Source of the DNA: Streptomyces roseofulvus
Lineage (GTDB): Bacteria; Actinomycetota; Actinomycetes; Streptomycetales; Streptomycetaceae
Reading direction: 5' to 3'
DNA: 64,000 bases
NCBI RefSeq assembly: GCF_039534915.1
Contig: NZ_BAAAWE010000001.1
Span: 3,038,001 to 3,102,000, forward strand
Under the pieces are notes generated by a model. That model ran no database searches and had not been told where the DNA came from. It saw nothing but the letters and a program-made list of their open reading frames with translations. A program made the position numbers and the translations under genes. Of the stretch, positions 36,274 to 44,797 are shown piece by piece (position 1 is the first letter of the stretch; the number at the start of each line of letters is the position of its first letter).

Positions 36274-36549
36274 GTGCTCGAACGCCGCCCGTCCCATGAC
36301 GACCTCATCGACCATCTGATGCGCAGCACCGCGCTCCAGCGTGGTGAGGCCGCCCGGGTGGTGCTCGACGTGCTGGCGTACTTCGACGAGACGACCGAGG
36401 AGTTCGTCCGCCGCCGCCACCGCGAACTGCAGTCCGGCGGTGCCGTGAACGCGGAGATCTTCGAACGGATCGCGGGCGAGCTGCCGCACCGGGCCGTCGC
36501 ACCGCCGGAGCTCTCGCTCCGGCAGCTGCGCCGGATCGTCTACGGCTAG
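36274..36549 (+). CDS. Small hypothetical protein upstream of glmS
   Basis: The 91-aa helical, charged protein reads RRPSHDDLIDHLMRSTALQR and ends in LSLRQLRRIVYG. The residues DEVL/ARVVLDVLAYFDETTEEF look like a conserved acidic core. I choose GTG 36274 because the sequence upstream becomes the Arg-rich shadow; ATG 36319 is a shorter alternative, and neither has a good Shine-Dalgarno. The same small protein sits before glmS in other streptomycetes as I recall. It lies 57 bases upstream of glmS in the same direction and may share its transcript. Function unknown. Confidence 0.6.
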   Translation: MLERRPSHDDLIDHLMRSTALQRGEAARVVLDVLAYFDETTEEFVRRRHRELQSGGAVNAEIFERIAGELPHRAVAPPELSLRQLRRIVYG

Positions 36550-36606
36550 CCCGGTCCCGTCCAGGCCCGAGCAGCACCACCATCACCAACCGGAGGGGTT
36601 TCCTTT

Positions 36607-38424
36607 ATGTGCGGAATTGTCGGTTACATCGGTAAGCGCGACGTGGCGCCGCTGCTCCTTGAGGGCCTGGCCCGCCTGGAGTACCGCGGTTACGACTCCG
36701 CCGGCATGGTCATCAACAGCCCGAAGAGCGCGGCGCTGAAGATGGTCAAGGCCAAGGGCCGGGTCCGTGACCTGGAAGCCCGCGTCCCCAAGCGCTTCTC
36801 CGGCACCACCGGCATCGCGCACACCCGCTGGGCCACCCACGGCGCGCCCAGCGACCACAACTCGCACCCCCACCTGGACCCCGAGAACAAGGTCGCGGTC
36901 GTCCACAACGGCATCGTCGACAACGCCCAGGAGCTCCGCGCCAAGCTGGAGGCCGACGGCGTCGTCTTCGCCTCCGAGACCGACACCGAGGTCATCACCC
37001 ACCTCGTCGCCCGCTCCCAGGCCGAGACCCTGGAAGACAAGGTCCGCGACGCGCTCAAGGTCATCGAGGGCACCTACGGCATCGCCGTGATGCACGCCGA
37101 CTTCAACGACCGCATCGTCGTCGCCCGCAACGGCTCCCCGGTCATCCTCGGCATCGGCGAGAAGGAGATGCTGGTCGCCTCCGACGTGGCCGCGCTCATC
37201 GCCCACACCCGCCAGGTCGTCACCCTCGACGACGGCGAGATGGCCACCCTCAAGGCCGACGACTTCCGCACCTACACGGTCGCCGGCGCGTCCACCACCG
37301 CGACGCCCGAGACCGTCGAGTGGGAGGCCGCCTCCTACGACATGGGCGGCCACGACACGTACATGCACAAGGAGATCTCCGAGCAGCCCGACGCGGTCGA
37401 CCGCGTGCTGCGCGGCCGGATCGACGACCGCTTCTCCACCGTGCACCTCGGCGGCCTCAACCTCGACCCGCGCGAGGCCCGCACCATCCGCCGCATCAAG
37501 ATCCTCGGCTGCGGCACCTCGTACCACGCCGGTCTGATCGGCGCCTCCCTCATCGAGGGCATGGCCCGCATCCCGGCCGACGCCGAGCCGGCCTCCGAGT
37601 TCCGCTACCGCAACCCGGTCGTGGACCCCGACACGCTGTACATCGCCGTCTCCCAGTCCGGTGAGACCTACGACGTGCTCGCCGCCGTCCAGGAGCTCAA
37701 GCGCAAGGGCGCCCGCGTCCTCGGCGTGGTCAACGTGGTCGGCTCCGCCATCGCCCGCGAGGCCGACGGCGGCGTCTACGTCCACGCCGGCCCCGAGGTC
37801 TGCGTCGTCTCCACCAAGTGCTTCACCAACACGGTGGTCGCCTTCGCGCTGCTCGCCCTCCACCTCGGCCGCATCCGCGACCTGTCCGTCACCGACGGCA
37901 AGCGGATCATCGAGGGCCTGCGCAAGCTGCCCGCGCAGATCGAGGAGATCCTCAAGGACGAGGACGAGATCAAGCGCCTCGCCACCGAGTACGCCGGCGC
38001 CCAGTCGATGATGTTCATCGGCCGCGTCCGGGGCTACCCCGTCGCCCTGGAGGCCTCCCTCAAGCTGAAGGAGATCTCCTACATCCACGCCGAGGCGTAC
38101 CCGGCCTCCGAGCTGAAGCACGGCCCGCTCGCGCTCATCGAGCCGGCGCTGCCGACGGTCGCGATCGTCCCCGACGACGACCTGCTGGAGAAGAACCGCG
38201 CCGCGCTGGAGGAGATCAAGGCCCGCTCCGGCCGCATCCTCGCGGTCGCGCACCAGCCGCAGGAGAAGGCCGACCACACCATCGTGGTCCCGAAGAACGA
38301 GGACGAGCTCGACCCGATCCTCATGGGCATCCCGCTCCAGCTCTTCGCGTACCACACCGCCCTCGCCATGGGCCGCGACATCGACAAGCCGCGCAACCTG
38401 GCCAAGTCCGTCACGGTCGAGTAG
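36607..38424 (+). CDS. glmS: Glutamine-fructose-6-phosphate aminotransferase (isomerizing)
   Basis: The 605-aa enzyme begins MCGIVGYIGKRDVAPLLLEG with the Ntn Cys2 nucleophile. The glutaminase domain (to about residue 240) has YRGYDSAGM and THGAPSDHNSHPH. The two SIS domains follow, with LGCGTSYHAG and SQSGETYDV near 300-350, and the family ends at KSVTVE. It makes glucosamine-6-phosphate for peptidoglycan and possibly for antibiotics or chitin metabolism. GGAGG precedes the ATG by 11 bases. In S. coelicolor the copy near adpA is called glmS2, recalled from memory. Confidence 0.97.
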   Translation: MCGIVGYIGKRDVAPLLLEGLARLEYRGYDSAGMVINSPKSAALKMVKAKGRVRDLEARVPKRFSGTTGIAHTRWATHGAPSDHNSHPHLDPENKVAVVHNGIVDNAQELRAKLEADGVVFASETDTEVITHLVARSQAETLEDKVRDALKVIEGTYGIAVMHADFNDRIVVARNGSPVILGIGEKEMLVASDVAALIAHTRQVVTLDDGEMATLKADDFRTYTVAGASTTATPETVEWEAASYDMGGHDTYMHKEISEQPDAVDRVLRGRIDDRFSTVHLGGLNLDPREARTIRRIKILGCGTSYHAGLIGASLIEGMARIPADAEPASEFRYRNPVVDPDTLYIAVSQSGETYDVLAAVQELKRKGARVLGVVNVVGSAIAREADGGVYVHAGPEVCVVSTKCFTNTVVAFALLALHLGRIRDLSVTDGKRIIEGLRKLPAQIEEILKDEDEIKRLATEYAGAQSMMFIGRVRGYPVALEASLKLKEISYIHAEAYPASELKHGPLALIEPALPTVAIVPDDDLLEKNRAALEEIKARSGRILAVAHQPQEKADHTIVVPKNEDELDPILMGIPLQLFAYHTALAMGRDIDKPRNLAKSVTVE

Positions 38425-38528
38425 TCGCCCGGCGGGACCTGTCACCCGCCGAGCACGCCGCGGCCCCGGGCCTGTCCCCCGGAGCCGTACGCCGGGCCTG
38501 TCCCCCGGCGAACCGACCGGACACGAAG

Positions 38529-38569
38529 AACGGCCCCTCCACGCTTCCCAGGAGCGTGGAGGGGCCGTT
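38529..38569. terminator. Bidirectional terminator
   Basis: AACGGCCCCTCCACGCT (38529-38545) and its exact complement (38553-38569) form a 17-bp stem with a 7-base loop, followed by CTGCTTTT on the plus strand. It lies between glmS and the convergent membrane gene and can end both transcripts. Confidence 0.92.
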
Positions 38570-38626
38570 CTGCTTTTCCGGGGCCCGGTTCGCCGGTCCT
38601 ACGTGGGGGGTACGGACCCCGCAGGG

Positions 38627-39190
38627 TTACGCCGCCGCCGCCGTGCTGCCGCTGTTCGCGCGGCCCAGGGCCGGCCAGCCGGCGACGGCCGCCGTGGCGC
38701 CGTACCAGGCCGCGAGGCCCGCCAGCGCGGCCACCCAGCCGCCCGCCTTGCCCAGGCCCTCGTTGCCCGCCAGCGCGGCGATGCCCGAGAGCAGCAGGGC
38801 GAGGAACAGCAGGCCGTAGACGCCCTGCCCGAAGAGCCCGCCGCCGGAGGCGGCCAGCGTCAGCGTGAGCGCCAGCAGCGCCCACAGGAGCAGGAAGAGT
38901 CCGACCGCGTCCGCCGAGGCCCCGCCGCCGACTCCGGTCCCCCAGGTGAACCAGAAGGCGCCGAGCGCCGTGAAGGCCGTGCCGTCGCCGGTGCTGCCCG
39001 CACGCAGGGCGAGCAGGCCGACCAGGAAGAGCGCCACGCCGCCGACCCAGGTGGCGAGGCCCGCGGCATCGGCTGCCGCGACGTTGTCGATCACACCGGT
39101 GCCGCCCAGGCCGAAGGCCAGGAGGGTCAGTCCGAGTGCGAGGTTTCCGAGCGTGGAGGTGCCGTTCCCCGACGCGACGTCCTTGTTCAC
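38627..39190 (-). CDS. GPR1/FUN34/YaaH-family acetate transporter-like membrane protein
   Basis: The 187-aa protein has six hydrophobic helices, with STLGNLALGLTLLAFGLGG at the start and WFTWGTGV near the middle, which fit the GPR1/FUN34/YaaH family of acetate/succinate channels. The first motif of the family is usually NPAPLGLxxF; here it is LGNLALGLTLLAF, so a slightly divergent member. Ends just after a terminator shared with glmS. The likely substrate is acetate; not shown here. Confidence 0.75.
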   Translation of the reverse strand: MNKDVASGNGTSTLGNLALGLTLLAFGLGGTGVIDNVAAADAAGLATWVGGVALFLVGLLALRAGSTGDGTAFTALGAFWFTWGTGVGGGASADAVGLFLLLWALLALTLTLAASGGGLFGQGVYGLLFLALLLSGIAALAGNEGLGKAGGWVAALAGLAAWYGATAAVAGWPALGRANSGSTAAAA

Positions 39191-39365
39191 GTGGGGCTCC
39201 CTTCGAACGAGCGGTGATGCCGCGTGAGCTGCTGTGTTCCGGTGCTCTTTAGCTACCCTTCACAAGCGCACAAATCACCTGAGGCGGGCAGAAATTATCG
39301 CCGCCGCAAGGGAGTTGAGGGAGAGTCGGGGAAAGGCGGGTGGGACGGACGGGGCCGGGGCGGCG

Positions 39366-39887
39366 TCAGGGGATGACGATCACGGGCCGCTGCGCGCGCC
39401 GCGCGAGCCGGCCGGCCACCGAGCCGAAGATCCGCCCGACGATGCCGTGCGTCGAGCCGACCACGATCGCGTCGGCCGAGTACTCGCGGCCGACCTCCTC
39501 CAGCTCGTGGCAGATGTCCCCGCCGCGCTCCACCAGGATCCACGGCACCTCGGAGAGGTGGTCGGCGCAGGCCAGCTCCAGACCGAGCACCTCGGTGCGG
39601 TGGTCCGGGACGTCGACGAAGACGGGCGGCTCGCAGCCGGCCCACACGGTGGTGGGGAGCCGGTTGGCGACGTGCACGATGATCAGGCCGGAGCCGGAGC
39701 GCCGGGCCATGCCGATGGCGTACGCGAGGGCGCGCTCGCTGGACGTGGAGCCGTCGAAGCCGACGACCACCCCGTGCCGGAAGGCCGGGTCGCAGGCGTG
39801 GCGTGGCTGTTCCACCGCGAGGGGGTCGACCGTGGAGTCGGCGACGCGCTTGCGGTCCGCGGGTTCGGGGAATTCGTGACCGGCCAT
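39366..39887 (-). CDS. Universal stress protein (UspA domain)
   Basis: The 173-aa protein has one UspA domain: VVVGFDGSTSSERALAYAIG (the ATP-type GxDxS motif) near residue 37, LIIVHVANRLP, and the C-terminal ADAIVVGSTHGIVGRIFGSV, a G-x2-G-x9-G(S/T) nucleotide motif. Such proteins bind ATP and act in stress or dormancy. I set the ATG at 39887 because the upstream open frame lacks a start with a ribosome site. No operon partner is apparent. Confidence 0.85.
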   Translation of the reverse strand: MAGHEFPEPADRKRVADSTVDPLAVEQPRHACDPAFRHGVVVGFDGSTSSERALAYAIGMARRSGSGLIIVHVANRLPTTVWAGCEPPVFVDVPDHRTEVLGLELACADHLSEVPWILVERGGDICHELEEVGREYSADAIVVGSTHGIVGRIFGSVAGRLARRAQRPVIVIP

Positions 39888-40253
39888 CGGTGTCTCGGCT
39901 AGGGAAGTCCTCGTGGGAAGGGACGGTGGAGGGGAGCGGAACAACGGGTGGCGGCGGAGCTGTGTCCGGGAATCATCTTCCCAACCCCATACCCCCAAGG
40001 GTACGGCGACACTCCTCTCCTGCCCAGGGCCCGCCGTGCCGCACCCGGCGTGCTGACCGCCCGTGCGCGGCTCGGCGCGCGCGGTGTCCTCCGGAGGATG
40101 CACGAAGGGTTCACCATCTGGCAATGCCGGATGTGCCCTACAGGCGTCCCTGCGCCGCCGCCTCCAGGGCCGAACGGGCGTCGCTCAGAGTGACCGGAGC
40201 GTTCCGTTCCTCGTTCCCCTCAGGTCCGGATCACCGCCGCAGGGAGACCGCCC
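39888..40253. other. Intergenic region with a 19-bp dyad
   Basis: No gene is convincing here. A 31-codon frame (40098-40193, MHEGFTIWQCRMC...) has mixed third-base composition and I do not call it. CATCTGGCAATGCCGGATG (40115-40133) is a dyad with one mismatched pair and a single-base centre, upstream of the small membrane gene at 40254. Confidence 0.5.
40115..40133. promoter_or_regulatory. Dyad symmetry CATCTGGCAATGCCGGATG
   Basis: Nine of ten symmetric pairs match around a central A. It is more AT-rich than the surroundings and lies 120 bases upstream of the membrane gene. Candidate operator; no regulator is known. Confidence 0.4.
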
Positions 40254-40640
40254 GTGCCCGTACCGTCCACCCCCGCCCCCACCCCCTCCGCCCGCTCCCG
40301 CCACCGCGCCCGGGTGCCGGGCCCGGCGGCCCCCGCCGCCCCGGAGAGGGGCGGACCGGCCGGGCCGTGGGCGGATGCGCGGGGGGACGCGGGGAGGGAA
40401 CGGGCGGCGGCCGGCGGGGGCCCGGCCGACGACGTGGTCCGGTGGGCCGTCTTCTGCTGCGCCCTCGTCCCGCTGGTGCTCGTCGCCTTCGGCACCTCGC
40501 TGGGCGGGGCCGGCGGAGCCGCGCTCGGGCTCGCGGCGGTGACGGCCGCGTGCCGGCTGCTGCTGCGCCGGGCGGAACGGGGGCTGCGCGCCGAGGGCGC
40601 GTCGGCCGGCACGCGCGCCGGAGGGCGCCGCCGGGGCTGA
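40254..40640 (+). CDS. Small membrane protein of unknown function
   Basis: The 128-aa protein begins at GTG 40254 with CAGGGAGA upstream. Residues 1-60 are Pro/Ala-rich and disordered. A hydrophobic pair follows: VVRWAVFCCALVPLVLVAFGTSLGG and GAALGLAAVTAACRLLL, likely two TM helices, then an Arg-rich C-terminus. I recall similar small proteins in streptomycetes near adpA. No function is known. It is separated from adpA by the long adpA upstream region. Confidence 0.65.
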   Translation: MPVPSTPAPTPSARSRHRARVPGPAAPAAPERGGPAGPWADARGDAGRERAAAGGGPADDVVRWAVFCCALVPLVLVAFGTSLGGAGGAALGLAAVTAACRLLLRRAERGLRAEGASAGTRAGGRRRG

Positions 40641-40666
40641 GCGGGACGCCCGCGACCCCCGTCGAG

Positions 40667-40696
40667 TTGACAGGTTCGCACAGCCGATCCCATATG
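40667..40696 (+). promoter_or_regulatory. Candidate promoter of adpA
   Basis: TTGACA (40667-40672) and CATATG (40691-40696) are 18 bases apart. If used, the adpA transcript would have a leader of about 345 bases. The interval 40641-41047 is otherwise non-coding; frames within it (for example 40729-41043) look spurious. The start of transcription is not shown by sequence. Confidence 0.35.
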
Positions 40697-41047
40697 TTTT
40701 CAGCCAACTTGAAGTTCTCGGCGCGTCCTTGCCGAAACGGTACGCCAGCCTCTGCCCGCTCCCCCGGAAAAGCCCTGCACCACAGGGCCGCACCCGTCGC
40801 GTACGGCCACTTCGTCACCCCGGAGCCCCTTCGGGGGTCCCTCCGGCCGATCACCCGAGGATCGATCGCTTCACGCCAAGTGGCCTTGTCGACAATGTGC
40901 CGGATGGAGAAGTTGTCACGCCGGCGCCACAGGACACAGTAGATTCGATCATGGGTACCGAAGACTGGGGTCTCGTGCAAAACCGAGGGGAAACGTGGCA
41001 CAGCGACACGACCAGGGAGACGCGAACACCGAGGGGGGCTTAGCGCC

Positions 41048-42217
41048 ATGAGCCAGGACTCCGCCGCACCGGAGGTCGCACGGAAGCTGTCCGGGCGCCG
41101 CCGTCGCGAAGTCGTCGCGGTGCTGCTGTTCAGCGGCGGCCCCATCTTCGAGAGCTCCATCCCGCTCTCCGTGTTCGGCATCGACCGGCAGGACGCCGGC
41201 GTGCCGCGCTACCGGCTGCTCGTCTGCGCCGGTGAGGACGGCCCCCTGCGGACCACGGGCGGGCTCGAACTCACCGCGCCGTACGGCCTGGAGGCGATCG
41301 GACGGGCCGGGACGGTCGTCGTCCCCGCCTGGCGTTCGATCACCTCGCCGCCGCCGCCGGAGGCGCTCGAAGCGCTCCGCCGGGCGCACGAGGAGGGGGC
41401 CAGGATCGTCGGCCTGTGCACCGGGGCGTTCGTCCTCGCCGCGGCCGGCCTGCTCGACGGCCGCCCGGCGACCACGCACTGGATGTACGCGCCGACGCTC
41501 GCCAAGCGCTATCCGTCGGTCCACGTGGACCCGCGGGAGCTCTTCGTCGACGACGGGGACGTGCTGACCTCCGCCGGCACCGCGGCCGGAATCGATCTGT
41601 GTCTGCACATCGTGCGGACCGACCACGGCACCGAGGCCGCGGGCGCGCTGGCGCGCCGGCTGGTCGTCCCGCCGCGGCGCAGCGGCGGTCAGGAGCGCTA
41701 CCTCGACAGGTCTTTACCCGAGGAGATCGGCTCCGACCCGCTCGCCGAGGTCGTGGCCTGGGCGTTGGAGCACCTCCACGAGCAGTTCGACGTGGAGACC
41801 CTGGCGGCCCGTGCGTACATGTCGCGGCGGACCTTCGACCGCCGCTTCCGCTCGCTGACCGGCTCCGCGCCGCTCCAGTGGCTGATCACCCAGCGGGTGC
41901 TCCAGGCGCAGCGGCTCCTGGAGACCTCGGACTACTCGGTGGACGAGGTCGCGGGGCGCTGCGGCTTCCGCTCGCCGGTGGCGCTGCGCGGCCACTTCCG
42001 GCGGCAGCTCGGCTCCTCGCCGGCGGCCTACCGGGCGGCGTACCGGGCCCGGCGGCCGCAGAGCGAGACGGCGACGGCGGTCCTGGAGCCGGTGGTGCCC
42101 GCGCAGGTGGGGGCGGGAATCCGTCGCCCCGGGGCGCCGCTGGAGCCGGGCAAGCCGCAGGGCGACGCGTACTCGCCGGGCCGGGCCGCGCTGCCGGGTC
42201 AGCGCAGCGCTCCGTAG
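41048..42217 (+). CDS. adpA: AdpA, central developmental and antibiotic regulator
   Basis: The 389-aa protein has an N-terminal DJ-1/PfpI-like (GlxA) domain (VAVLLFSGGPIFESSIPLS, VGLCTGAFVLAAAGLLDG near 125) and an AraC-type HTH pair from about residue 235 (LAARAYMSRRTFDRRFRSLT, then VDEVAGRCGFRSPVALRGHF). SGGQERYLDRSLPEEIG and the GLCTGAFV stretch are characteristic of AdpA. The codon for the Leu in RSLPEE is TTA (41714-41716, codon 223), so translation depends on bldA tRNA. The gene is followed by orn, as in other Streptomyces. GAGGGGGG precedes the ATG. Confidence 0.97.
   Translation: MSQDSAAPEVARKLSGRRRREVVAVLLFSGGPIFESSIPLSVFGIDRQDAGVPRYRLLVCAGEDGPLRTTGGLELTAPYGLEAIGRAGTVVVPAWRSITSPPPPEALEALRRAHEEGARIVGLCTGAFVLAAAGLLDGRPATTHWMYAPTLAKRYPSVHVDPRELFVDDGDVLTSAGTAAGIDLCLHIVRTDHGTEAAGALARRLVVPPRRSGGQERYLDRSLPEEIGSDPLAEVVAWALEHLHEQFDVETLAARAYMSRRTFDRRFRSLTGSAPLQWLITQRVLQAQRLLETSDYSVDEVAGRCGFRSPVALRGHFRRQLGSSPAAYRAAYRARRPQSETATAVLEPVVPAQVGAGIRRPGAPLEPGKPQGDAYSPGRAALPGQRSAP
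41714..41716 (+). promoter_or_regulatory. TTA codon in adpA (bldA dependence)
   Basis: TTA is rare in high-GC Streptomyces and is read by the bldA leucyl-tRNA, which becomes active late. The codon is in frame with the start at 41048 and lies just after the DJ-1-like domain, before the HTH region. Confidence 0.97.
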
Positions 42218-42312
42218 CCGCCGGCGCCGGCCCGGCGGGGGCGCCGACCTGACGGAGGCCGCCCGCGCCACCGGCGCCGAAGGACCGCCGCCACAAGCGG
42301 CGCACCGCGGTA

Positions 42313-42351
42313 CCGACGGGCGCCCGGGGACACCACCCCCGGGCGCCCGTC
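42313..42351 (+). terminator. Terminator of adpA
   Basis: CGACGGGCGCCCGGGG (42313-42328) pairs with its exact complement (42336-42351) over a 7-base loop. It lies 96 bases after the adpA stop and upstream of orn. Confidence 0.85.
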
Positions 42352-42465
42352 GCCGTACCCGGACCTTCCCCGGGGCGTCCCGGGGCCGGTCGGGGACCTC
42401 CGCCGGGCTTCCCCGGGGTGCACGGGGGCGGCTCTCCCCCGGGATCGCCGCCTAAGGTAGGACGC

Positions 42466-43068
42466 ATGAACGATCGCATGGTGTGGATCGACTGCGAGAT
42501 GACCGGGCTCTCGCTGACGGACGACGCACTCATCGAGGTGGCCGCGCTGGTCACCGACTCGGAACTGAACGTGCTCGGCGAAGGCGTGGACATCGTGATC
42601 CGCCCTCCGGACCGCGCCCTGGAGACCATGCCGGAGATCGTGCGCCAGATGCACACGGCCTCCGGTCTGCTCGACGCGCTGCCCGGCGGCACCACGCTGG
42701 CCGACGCGGAGGCCCAGGTCCTCGCGTACATCCGCGAGCACGTGAAGGAGCCCGGCAAGGCCCCGCTGTGCGGGAACTCGGTCTCCACCGACCGCGGCTT
42801 CCTCGCCCGGGACATGCCCGCCCTGGAGAGTCACCTGCACTACCGGATCGTCGATGTGTCCTCGGTCAAGGAGCTGGCGCGCCGCTGGTACCCGAGGGCG
42901 TACTTCAACAGTCCGGAGAAGAACGGCAACCACCGGGCGCTCGCCGACATCCGGGAGTCCATCGCCGAGCTGCGCTACTACCGGGAGGCCGTCTTCGTGC
43001 CGCAGCCCGGTCCGGACTCGGAGACCGCCAAGGCGATCGCCGCCCGGCACGTCGTCCCCGCGGAGTAA
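42466..43068 (+). CDS. orn: Oligoribonuclease
   Basis: The 200-aa DEDDh 3'-5' exoribonuclease has WIDCEMTGL (Asp9, Glu11) at the start, [17 protein letters not shown] near residue 105 and [12 protein letters not shown] near 160, which carries the DEDDh His and last Asp. It removes 2-5 nt RNA pieces and c-di-GMP-derived pGpG. In Streptomyces ornA is reported to affect growth and sporulation and follows adpA; here the gap is 248 bases with the adpA terminator. ATG 42466 follows AAGGTAGG. Confidence 0.96.
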   Translation: MNDRMVWIDCEMTGLSLTDDALIEVAALVTDSELNVLGEGVDIVIRPPDRALETMPEIVRQMHTASGLLDALPGGTTLADAEAQVLAYIREHVKEPGKAPLCGNSVSTDRGFLARDMPALESHLHYRIVDVSSVKELARRWYPRAYFNSPEKNGNHRALADIRESIAELRYYREAVFVPQPGPDSETAKAIAARHVVPAE

Positions 43069-43185
43069 GGCCCCGGGAGGGCTCGCTCGCGCACCCGGGG
43101 AAAACGTGTGCGCGAGCACCCCTCGGAACCCTGTAGACTTCTTCTCGGCCGGTCGGGGAAACCTTCGGGAAAACCGCCGGTCGTG

Positions 43186-43258
43186 GTGGGTATAGCTCAG
43201 CTGGTAGAGCACCTGGTTGTGGTCCAGGATGTCGCGGGTTCGAGTCCCGTTACTCACC
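43186..43258 (+). tRNA. tRNA-His (anticodon GTG)
   Basis: The cloverleaf reads directly: acceptor GTGGGTA (43186-43192) pairs with TACTCAC (43251-43257) with one G-U, D-loop AGCTCAGCTGGTAGAGC, anticodon stem CCTGG/CCAGG with loop TTGTGGT (anticodon GTG at 43219-43221), and T-arm GCGGGTTCGAGTCCCGT. The discriminator base is C (43258), as in tRNA-His, and the G at 43185 may be the extra G-1. CCA is not encoded. Confidence 0.97.
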
Positions 43259-43265
43259 CTGATGG

Positions 43266-43299
43266 CCGAGGCCCCGGTTCGGAAGAACCGGGGCCTCGG
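43266..43299 (+). terminator. Terminator of tRNA-His
   Basis: CCGAGGCCCCGGTTC (43266-43280) pairs exactly with 43285-43299 around a GGAA tetraloop. It begins 7 bases after the tRNA end. The loop is of the stable GNRA type. Confidence 0.88.
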
Positions 43300-43455
43300 T
43301 CGTTTCCGCGTTCCCCCAGGAGCACGTTCTTCTCGCTCCGGTCGAAGACCGGGCCGGGACGAAGCCGCCGCCGATCGGCCGATCGGGTGAGCCGGACCCG
43401 GCCCCCGGCGCCGCCCCGCCGGCCGCCCCGCCCCCGACGCCTACGGTCGGGGTCC

Positions 43456-44796
43456 ATGGGGTGGAGGACCGCGACACGACCACGGGGCCGGCGTCGGCGG
43501 GCCCTCGCCCTGCTGCTCGCCGCCGCCCTGCTCGGCGGGTGCGCCACCGACCCGCCCGTGCCGCCGGCCGCCGGCTCCGGCGAGGCCGTGGACGGCTCGG
43601 GACGCCCGGTGACGCTCACCGTCGGCGTCTACGGGACCTTCGGGCTCAAGGAGGCCGGGCTCTACGACACGTACATGCGGCTCCACCCGGACGTCGCGAT
43701 CCGGCAGACCTCGCTCGCCCGCGCCGACGTCTACTACCCGCAGCTGCTCACCCACCTCACGGCCGGCGCCGGGCTCGCCGACATCCAGGCCGTCGAGGTC
43801 GGCAACATCGCCGAGGTCGTCGACACCCAGGCGGACCGGCTGGCCGACCTGGCGCACGCGCCCGGCGTGCGCGAGGACGACTTCCTGCCCTGGAAGTGGG
43901 CCCAGGCGCGGACCGCGGACGGGCGGGTGCTCGGACTCGGCACCGACATCGGGCCGCTGGCCGTCTGCTACCGCAAGGACCACTTCGCCGCCGCCGGACT
44001 GCCCACCGACCGGGAGGAGGTCGGCCGGCTGTGGGCCGGCGACTGGCGCGCGTACCTGGAGACCGGGCGGCGGTTCGCCGCACGGGCACCCGAGGGGGTG
44101 GCGTTCACCGACTCCGCGTCCGGCGTGATGGCCGCCGTGATCTCCGGCGCGAATCCGCGCTACTACGACGCCGAGGGACGGCTCGTGGTGGCCGACAACC
44201 CCGCCGTACGGGCCGCCTGGGACCTCGGCGCGGAGTTCGCCGAGCACGGACTCACCGCCCGCCTCCAGCAGTTCACCCCCGACTGGGACCAGGGCTTCGC
44301 GCACGGGCGGTTCGCCTCGATCGCCTGCCCCGCCTGGATGCTCGGCTACATCCAGGACAAGGGCGGCCCGGCCGGCCAGGGGAAGTGGGAGATCGCCGAG
44401 GCGCCCCGGCCGGGGAACTGGGGCGGCTCCTTCCTGGTCGTCCCGGCGGCCGGGCGGCACGTCGAGGAGGCGGCCGCGCTGGCGGCCTGGCTGACCGCGC
44501 CGGAGCAGCAGGCGGTGCTCTTCGAGCGGCGCGGCAGCTTCCCCAGCGCCGAGGCCGCCTTCGGCCTGCCGCAGGTGCGGGAGGCACGGCATCCGTACTT
44601 CGGCGACGCGCCGGTGGGCCGGATCTACTCGGCGGCGGCCATGGGGGTGCCGGTCGCGCCGGTCGGGCCGAAGGACGGCCTGGTGAACCAGATCCTGTCC
44701 GACACCGGGATGCTCCAGGTCGACCAGACCGGCCGCTCGCCGGAGTCCGCCTGGCGGGCGGCGATGAAGGCCATCGACAACGCGCTGGACCGGTGA
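43456..44796 (+). CDS. ABC sugar transporter substrate-binding lipoprotein
   Basis: The 446-aa protein has a lipoprotein signal (ALALLLAAALLGGCATD, lipobox LLGGC near residue 28) and a family-1 extracellular solute-binding fold: LTHLTAGAGLADIQAVEVGN, then KDHFAAAGLPTDREEVGRLW. The layout with two permeases is CUT1. Such systems bind oligosaccharides; in S. coelicolor a cellobiose-like (CebE-type) binding protein is recalled next to orn. Here no LacI regulator lies in front of it and no glycosidase after it. ATG 43456; the ribosome site is weak. Confidence 0.88.
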   Translation: MGWRTATRPRGRRRRALALLLAAALLGGCATDPPVPPAAGSGEAVDGSGRPVTLTVGVYGTFGLKEAGLYDTYMRLHPDVAIRQTSLARADVYYPQLLTHLTAGAGLADIQAVEVGNIAEVVDTQADRLADLAHAPGVREDDFLPWKWAQARTADGRVLGLGTDIGPLAVCYRKDHFAAAGLPTDREEVGRLWAGDWRAYLETGRRFAARAPEGVAFTDSASGVMAAVISGANPRYYDAEGRLVVADNPAVRAAWDLGAEFAEHGLTARLQQFTPDWDQGFAHGRFASIACPAWMLGYIQDKGGPAGQGKWEIAEAPRPGNWGGSFLVVPAAGRHVEEAAALAAWLTAPEQQAVLFERRGSFPSAEAAFGLPQVREARHPYFGDAPVGRIYSAAAMGVPVAPVGPKDGLVNQILSDTGMLQVDQTGRSPESAWRAAMKAIDNALDR

Positions 44797-44797
44797 G

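Noticed and set aside
38462..38520. Repeated GGGCCTGTCCCCCGG after glmS as a possible mobile element
   Set aside because: Two short copies only, without inverted ends. The same kind of run also appears near 1180, so it looks like simple GC-rich sequence.
40729..41043. Plus-strand frame of 104 codons before adpA
   Set aside because: Poor codon pattern, no ribosome site, and it lies in the adpA leader, which is expected to be non-coding.
43186..43258. tRNA-His as an integration site
   Set aside because: No integrase, no repeated 3' end of the tRNA downstream, and the following genes look like core sugar-transport genes.
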